Assembly: GCA_023435505.1 (NCBI GenBank) | Contig: JAEYRR010000261.1 | Coordinates: 1-8,963, forward strand | Direction of reading: 5' to 3' | Length of the DNA: 8,963 bases | Source: Bacillota bacterium | GTDB taxonomy: Bacteria; Bacillota; Clostridia; Lachnospirales; Lachnospiraceae | Shown here: positions 5,314 to 8,963 of the stretch, in pieces | How the letters are laid out: the number at the start of each line of letters is the position of its first letter | Position numbering within the stretch: the stretch's first letter is position 1 | Translations under genes and position numbers: made by a program | The notes under the pieces: model-generated | What the model saw: the letters and a program-made list of their open reading frames with translations, nothing else | Told to the model about the DNA's origin: nothing | Database searches by the model: none

Positions 5314-6546
5314 ATGAATCCTAAGCTAAGAGAACTTCTGGAGACAGTGTTAAATATAGAGTTAATTCAGATCATTGGAAGCAATTCCGCAGATAAAGAA
5401 AGATGTCAGAAGATAAAGGTTAGACCACTTCTGGTGAAGCAGCAGTTAGTATTTCAGGCCTCGGAATATGTAGGAACAAAGGTACTGCATAAAAATTATG
5501 AGAGTCAGGATTTAATCGCCTATATAGAAGAAATGGAGAAGAGTGGCCTTTGGTTTGGCCAGCTTGCTATTGAAACGAAAAGTGAGAATATCAATGTCCT
5601 TATGAATAAGAAGGGGACCATTACCATAAAGAGAAAAGGAAAGAACCTGGATAAAACCTTGGCAGAACCGTCTATCCTTGAACATAACCGATCAAAACGG
5701 TATATTTTGCCAGAGGGGATACCGGTTCCTTTTTTAATTGATTTAGGGGTTATGACAAAGGAAGGAAAGATTGTCCGTAGCAAATACGACAAATACAAAC
5801 AGATTAATCGATTCTTGGAATTTGTAGAAGATATTCTTCCAAGCCTGCCAAAGGAAGAGAAGGTGACGATCTTAGACTTTGGTTGTGGAAAGTCATATCT
5901 GACTTTTGCCATGTACTATTATTTAAAGGTGCTGCAAGGCTATGAACTACAGATTATTGGCTTAGATCTGAAGGAGGACGTTATCGCCCATTGTAATAAG
6001 CTTGCAAGGGATTATGGCTATGATGAGCTACAGTTTTTAGTAGGAGATATTGCCTCCTATGAAGGTGTTAATAAGGTGGATATGGTAGTATCTTTACATG
6101 CTTGTGATACAGCCACGGACTATGCGATATTTAAAGCAATCCAGTGGCAGGCCAAGGTCATATTATCTGTTCCATGCTGCCAGCATGAATTGAATAAGCA
6201 GATGAAAGACACACCACTGAATCAGCTATTTCGTTATGGCTTGATAAAAGAAAGAAGTGCTGCTTTGTTTACCGATGCCATCAGGGCAAATTTGTTGGAG
6301 CAATGGGGCTATAAAACACAGGTGTTAGAATTTATTGATATGGATCACACTCCGAAAAATATACTGATTCGTGGGGTGAAGAAGAATAAAGGAAGAAACA
6401 CTGGGGCCTCCATGAAATATAAACAGATAAGTGTTGGGAATCAGGCAATACTAAGCTATGAGGAGCTATTACAGACATTTGGCATACAGCCAACCTTAGA
6501 TAGGTTATTACGAGAATATAAAAAAGAGTTGGAAGAGAGAGTATAA
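5314..6546 (+). CDS. SAM-dependent methyltransferase, Methyltransf_32-like with CCQH motif, possibly acting on RNA
   Basis: The protein has 410 residues. Residues 1-155 form an N-terminal domain with no motif I recognise, including KVRPLLVKQQLVFQASEY and a basic strand region (ITIKRKGKNLDK). Residues about 165-355 form a class I methyltransferase: SAM motif I ILDFGCGKSYLT (186-197), acidic motif GLDLK (216-220), VGDI with D245, motif IV-like LHACDTATD (261-269), then SVPCCQHEL (285-293) and DHTPKNILIR (344-353). The LHACDTATD and CCxH elements recall the Methyltransf_32 group (METTL25/RRNAD1-like and Trm13-like proteins), which hints at an RNA substrate; this is inference from family resemblance. 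The last 55 residues form a charged helical tail. The start is ATG 5314, on the strength of GGAG 7 nt upstream and the promoter at 5221-5249. The stop is followed 21 bp later by the next gene, so the two probably form an operon. Confidence 0.85.
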   Translation: MNPKLRELLETVLNIELIQIIGSNSADKERCQKIKVRPLLVKQQLVFQASEYVGTKVLHKNYESQDLIAYIEEMEKSGLWFGQLAIETKSENINVLMNKKGTITIKRKGKNLDKTLAEPSILEHNRSKRYILPEGIPVPFLIDLGVMTKEGKIVRSKYDKYKQINRFLEFVEDILPSLPKEEKVTILDFGCGKSYLTFAMYYYLKVLQGYELQIIGLDLKEDVIAHCNKLARDYGYDELQFLVGDIASYEGVNKVDMVVSLHACDTATDYAIFKAIQWQAKVILSVPCCQHELNKQMKDTPLNQLFRYGLIKERSAALFTDAIRANLLEQWGYKTQVLEFIDMDHTPKNILIRGVKKNKGRNTGASMKYKQISVGNQAILSYEELLQTFGIQPTLDRLLREYKKELEERV

Positions 6547-6567
6547 GAGAAAGGCTTAGGGTAAATT

Positions 6568-8963
6568 ATGAAGTACGTAACGCGTGCGCTTATTTTAATA
6601 GCGATCTTTGGAGTTTCTGTCTGGTATATGGGGCGTAATATTAAAGAAGAAACTTCTATTTTTGATACAACAGTAGAAATGGGGGAAAGTAGCTTCCCTA
6701 TCGTCAGTCTCTTAACCGATGGCTACGAAGTCAATATGATGTATGGATATTCAGGTAATATCAATATTGACAATTTTCGTGATGCCATTTTACCACTAGA
6801 TTCTAATAAAACAGTTAATGTATTAATTAGGCAGAAGGATACTACGGTTAAGAAACTCAGTTATGAGATTACAGAGGTCAATTCAGGAGATATCATCACT
6901 CAGGGTTCTTTAAGTGCGATGGAGACTACTGAAGATGGCAAGACCTGTAAGCTCAAACTGGATGGAGATTTTGAAGCTGGTAGGGAGTATTCATTCAAAA
7001 TTACCTTAGTGACGGACACCAGTAAAAAGATTCACTATTTCTCAAGAATTAAACAGATTGATCATCCATATACCCAGGAGAAATTGGATTTTATCATGGG
7101 CTTTCACAACGCCACCTTTGACAGAAACAAGATGGAGAATTATAAAATATATCTGGAAACCAATGCATCATTGGCTCCTGAGGAATTCTCTCATGTCACG
7201 ATTAATTCTACCATGTCACAGATCGCCTGGGAGAACATGAAACCTGAGGTTCTTACCACTGTTGTACCTACTATTAAGGAAGTGAACGGTGACGGTATGT
7301 CAGTAGAACTGACCTACCTTATTAAGAGTGCGGTGTTTGATAAAGATGGTAAGGAGATTATTGGGGAATCTATTTATAAAGTAAAAGAGTTCTATCGCAT
7401 GCGCTATTTTACCGATGTGATCTATCTATTAGCGTTTAACCGTACCATTGAGGAGATACAGGATATTAGTCAGTATAATCCTCTTAACCAGGCAGAAGGT
7501 AACAGGTACCTGACTTTGGGAATCCAACAAAATGACTCTCTGGAGGTATTTCATGATCAGACGAATGACAAGCTTTGTTTTGTTGACCACGGAACGTTGT
7601 GGTATGCCTCATTAGAACAAAACAAATTAGTAAAGGTCATATCTTATATGGATACCTCCACAAAGTACTTCCATGGTGGATATGAGCAGACAGATATTAA
7701 AGTGTTAAATATTGATAGTGCAGGAAATATAAACTTTATCGTCTATGGTTATATTAATAAGGGAGATTATGAGGGAAGAGTTGGACTCATTCTCTATAAG
7801 TATTATGCAGAAGATAATCGAATTGAAGAACAGGCATACATCCCTATGGAGCAGCCGTTTGAGATACTACAGCGAGAACTGGACAATTTCTATTATTTAA
7901 GTGAGGTAGATGTTTTCTATTTCTCTATAGATGGTGTGATTTATAGCTATAACATTACGACCCGTAGCTTAGAGGTGATAGCAGAGGACGTTACTACAGA
8001 TTCCTGTCTGTTGTCACAGGAAGGACAGTATATGGTATGGCAGGATTCTAGCAATATTAAAACCAATACAAAGCTACATTATCTTCATCTAGAGAACGGT
8101 GAGACCTTTGATATAAATGCGGAAGCCGGCTCTTCTATTCAATTGGTTGGGGCGGTAGACAATAATTTTGTATTCGGTTATGCCAAAACAGCTAATATTC
8201 TTATTACCAAGGACGGAATGGTGACGGTTCCTATGCACCAGTTGCAAATCATGGATCCGATGGGTAAGAATCTAAAGACCTATGAACCAAAGGAAGGCTA
8301 TGTAAGCAACGTACTGGATAAATCCAATAAACTAGAACTTACGTTGGTGAAAAAGACTTCCGGTGGATATAAAATGGTTGGTACTGATTTTATTGTAAGT
8401 AAGATAGATCATACAACTCAAAGTATTTACTCTCATACCACAGTAGTGGGCACAAGTAACAGTGGCTATAATGTTGAGCAGGTCTGTATTGCTTTGCCGG
8501 AAGAATATAAACCAAATTCTATGCCAGTAGCGAAAGATACAGAGAATACCATTATTACAGAGGACACATTGATTCACATTAAGAGCAACTCTATTAATGA
8601 GTTGAAATATTATGCGTATGGTTATGGGCATGTGATTGATAAATATGACACAGCAGCAGAAGCGATTAAAGTAGCCGATGAAAATATGGGTACAGTAATA
8701 GATACAAGGAATCACATCATCTGGGAGAGAGGTGGTACTGGTGTTGCCGGTAGTATTACTACAATCTCCGGAATAAATACAGGTGGCGGAGTAGACAGTA
8801 TTGGGGCTTGTATCAGTATGGTTCTCAAATATAATCATGTTCAGGTAGATGCGTTTACCTTAAGTAAATCTAATAAGACTATTATGGAACTGTTAGATGA
8901 GAATCTAGAATATGAGTCAGTGAATCTATCAGGTGCTTCTCTGAACAATGTTCTATATTATAT
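6568..8963 (+). CDS. Large membrane-anchored extracytoplasmic protein with degenerate C39-like C-terminal domain (3' truncated)
   Basis: The frame is open from ATG 6568 to the window end (798 complete codons) with no stop. Residues about 6-22 (RALILIAIFGVSVWYMG) form one membrane anchor, and the rest is predicted to be outside the cell. Residues about 30-310 are beta-rich with no family I can name. They include a conserved-looking SFPIVSLLTDGYEVNMMYGY start and a VKEFYRMRYF segment (about 272-281). Residues about 320-560 alternate short strands in a pattern like a beta-propeller (LWYASLEQNKLVKV, DGVIYSYNITTRSLEVI, YMVWQDSS). Near 682-725, YAYGYGHVIDKYDTAAEAI leads to GTVIDTRNHIIWERGG. From 742, VDSIGACISMVLKYNHVQVD resembles the catalytic-Cys helix of C39-type peptidases, but the catalytic position is Ser744, with Cys748 at the second Cys position. 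The His/Asp part would lie beyond the edge. AGGG about 6-7 nt before ATG is a weak ribosome site. It follows the methyltransferase by 21 bp. Confidence 0.8.
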   Translation, partial: MKYVTRALILIAIFGVSVWYMGRNIKEETSIFDTTVEMGESSFPIVSLLTDGYEVNMMYGYSGNINIDNFRDAILPLDSNKTVNVLIRQKDTTVKKLSYEITEVNSGDIITQGSLSAMETTEDGKTCKLKLDGDFEAGREYSFKITLVTDTSKKIHYFSRIKQIDHPYTQEKLDFIMGFHNATFDRNKMENYKIYLETNASLAPEEFSHVTINSTMSQIAWENMKPEVLTTVVPTIKEVNGDGMSVELTYLIKSAVFDKDGKEIIGESIYKVKEFYRMRYFTDVIYLLAFNRTIEEIQDISQYNPLNQAEGNRYLTLGIQQNDSLEVFHDQTNDKLCFVDHGTLWYASLEQNKLVKVISYMDTSTKYFHGGYEQTDIKVLNIDSAGNINFIVYGYINKGDYEGRVGLILYKYYAEDNRIEEQAYIPMEQPFEILQRELDNFYYLSEVDVFYFSIDGVIYSYNITTRSLEVIAEDVTTDSCLLSQEGQYMVWQDSSNIKTNTKLHYLHLENGETFDINAEAGSSIQLVGAVDNNFVFGYAKTANILITKDGMVTVPMHQLQIMDPMGKNLKTYEPKEGYVSNVLDKSNKLELTLVKKTSGGYKMVGTDFIVSKIDHTTQSIYSHTTVVGTSNSGYNVEQVCIALPEEYKPNSMPVAKDTENTIITEDTLIHIKSNSINELKYYAYGYGHVIDKYDTAAEAIKVADENMGTVIDTRNHIIWERGGTGVAGSITTISGINTGGGVDSIGACISMVLKYNHVQVDAFTLSKSNKTIMELLDENLEYESVNLSGASLNNVLYY

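Noticed and set aside
5520..5912. 130-codon minus-strand open frame
   Set aside because: It lies wholly opposite the methyltransferase coding sequence, has no family features and is a shadow frame.
8332..8838. 168-codon minus-strand open frame
   Set aside because: It is antisense to the large anchored protein, is rich in Cys, Ile and Thr in an implausible pattern, and has no ribosome site or family resemblance.

Overview
The window looks like chromosomal DNA from an anaerobic, spore-forming Firmicute, most likely Clostridia and Lachnospiraceae-like. The reasons are the AT-rich composition, strong AGGAGG-type ribosome binding sites, a YwmB-family protein behind a promoter that resembles forespore (sigma-F/sigma-G) promoters, and the 3' end of atpC at the left edge. 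No rRNA, tRNA, CRISPR array, insertion sequence or phage gene is visible.

Layout. (1) Positions 2-196 hold the C-terminal half of the F1 ATP synthase epsilon subunit, followed by a hairpin terminator that can work on both strands. (2) Positions 256-3687 hold four accessory-looking genes: a secreted beta-rich protein with two C-terminal Ig-like repeats (-), a class I SAM methyltransferase (-), a Nudix hydrolase (+) and a GNAT acetyltransferase (-). The Nudix and GNAT genes converge and overlap by 42 bp, and the Nudix terminator hairpin lies inside the GNAT coding region. (3) Positions 3828-4619 encode the YwmB-like membrane-anchored protein. (4) Positions 4633-5145 hold an uncharacterised small protein with an arginine-rich tail (-), ending in an unusual 71-nt hairpin terminator. 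(5) From 5221 a good vegetative promoter drives a likely two-gene operon (+). Its first gene is a large SAM methyltransferase with a CCQH motif. Its second encodes a membrane-anchored extracytoplasmic protein of at least 798 residues that runs off the right edge and ends, as far as visible, in what looks like a C39-like fold with Ser where the catalytic Cys is expected.

How the genes relate. In Bacillus subtilis and many relatives atpC lies close to ywmB, murA and spoIID. Here atpC and ywmB are still within 4 kb of each other, but unrelated genes on mixed strands separate them and no murA follows. This looks like an ancestral sporulation/ATP-synthase neighbourhood loosened by insertions. I see no obvious multi-gene defence or biosynthetic system. 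The least explained items are the large anchored protein (6568 onward) with its methyltransferase partner, the small Arg-tailed protein, and the structured hairpin at 4633-4703.

Start corrections: the secreted protein starts at ATG 1551 rather than TTG 1557, the Nudix hydrolase at ATG 2491, the first methyltransferase at GTG 2395, and the second methyltransferase at ATG 5314 rather than TTG 5263.
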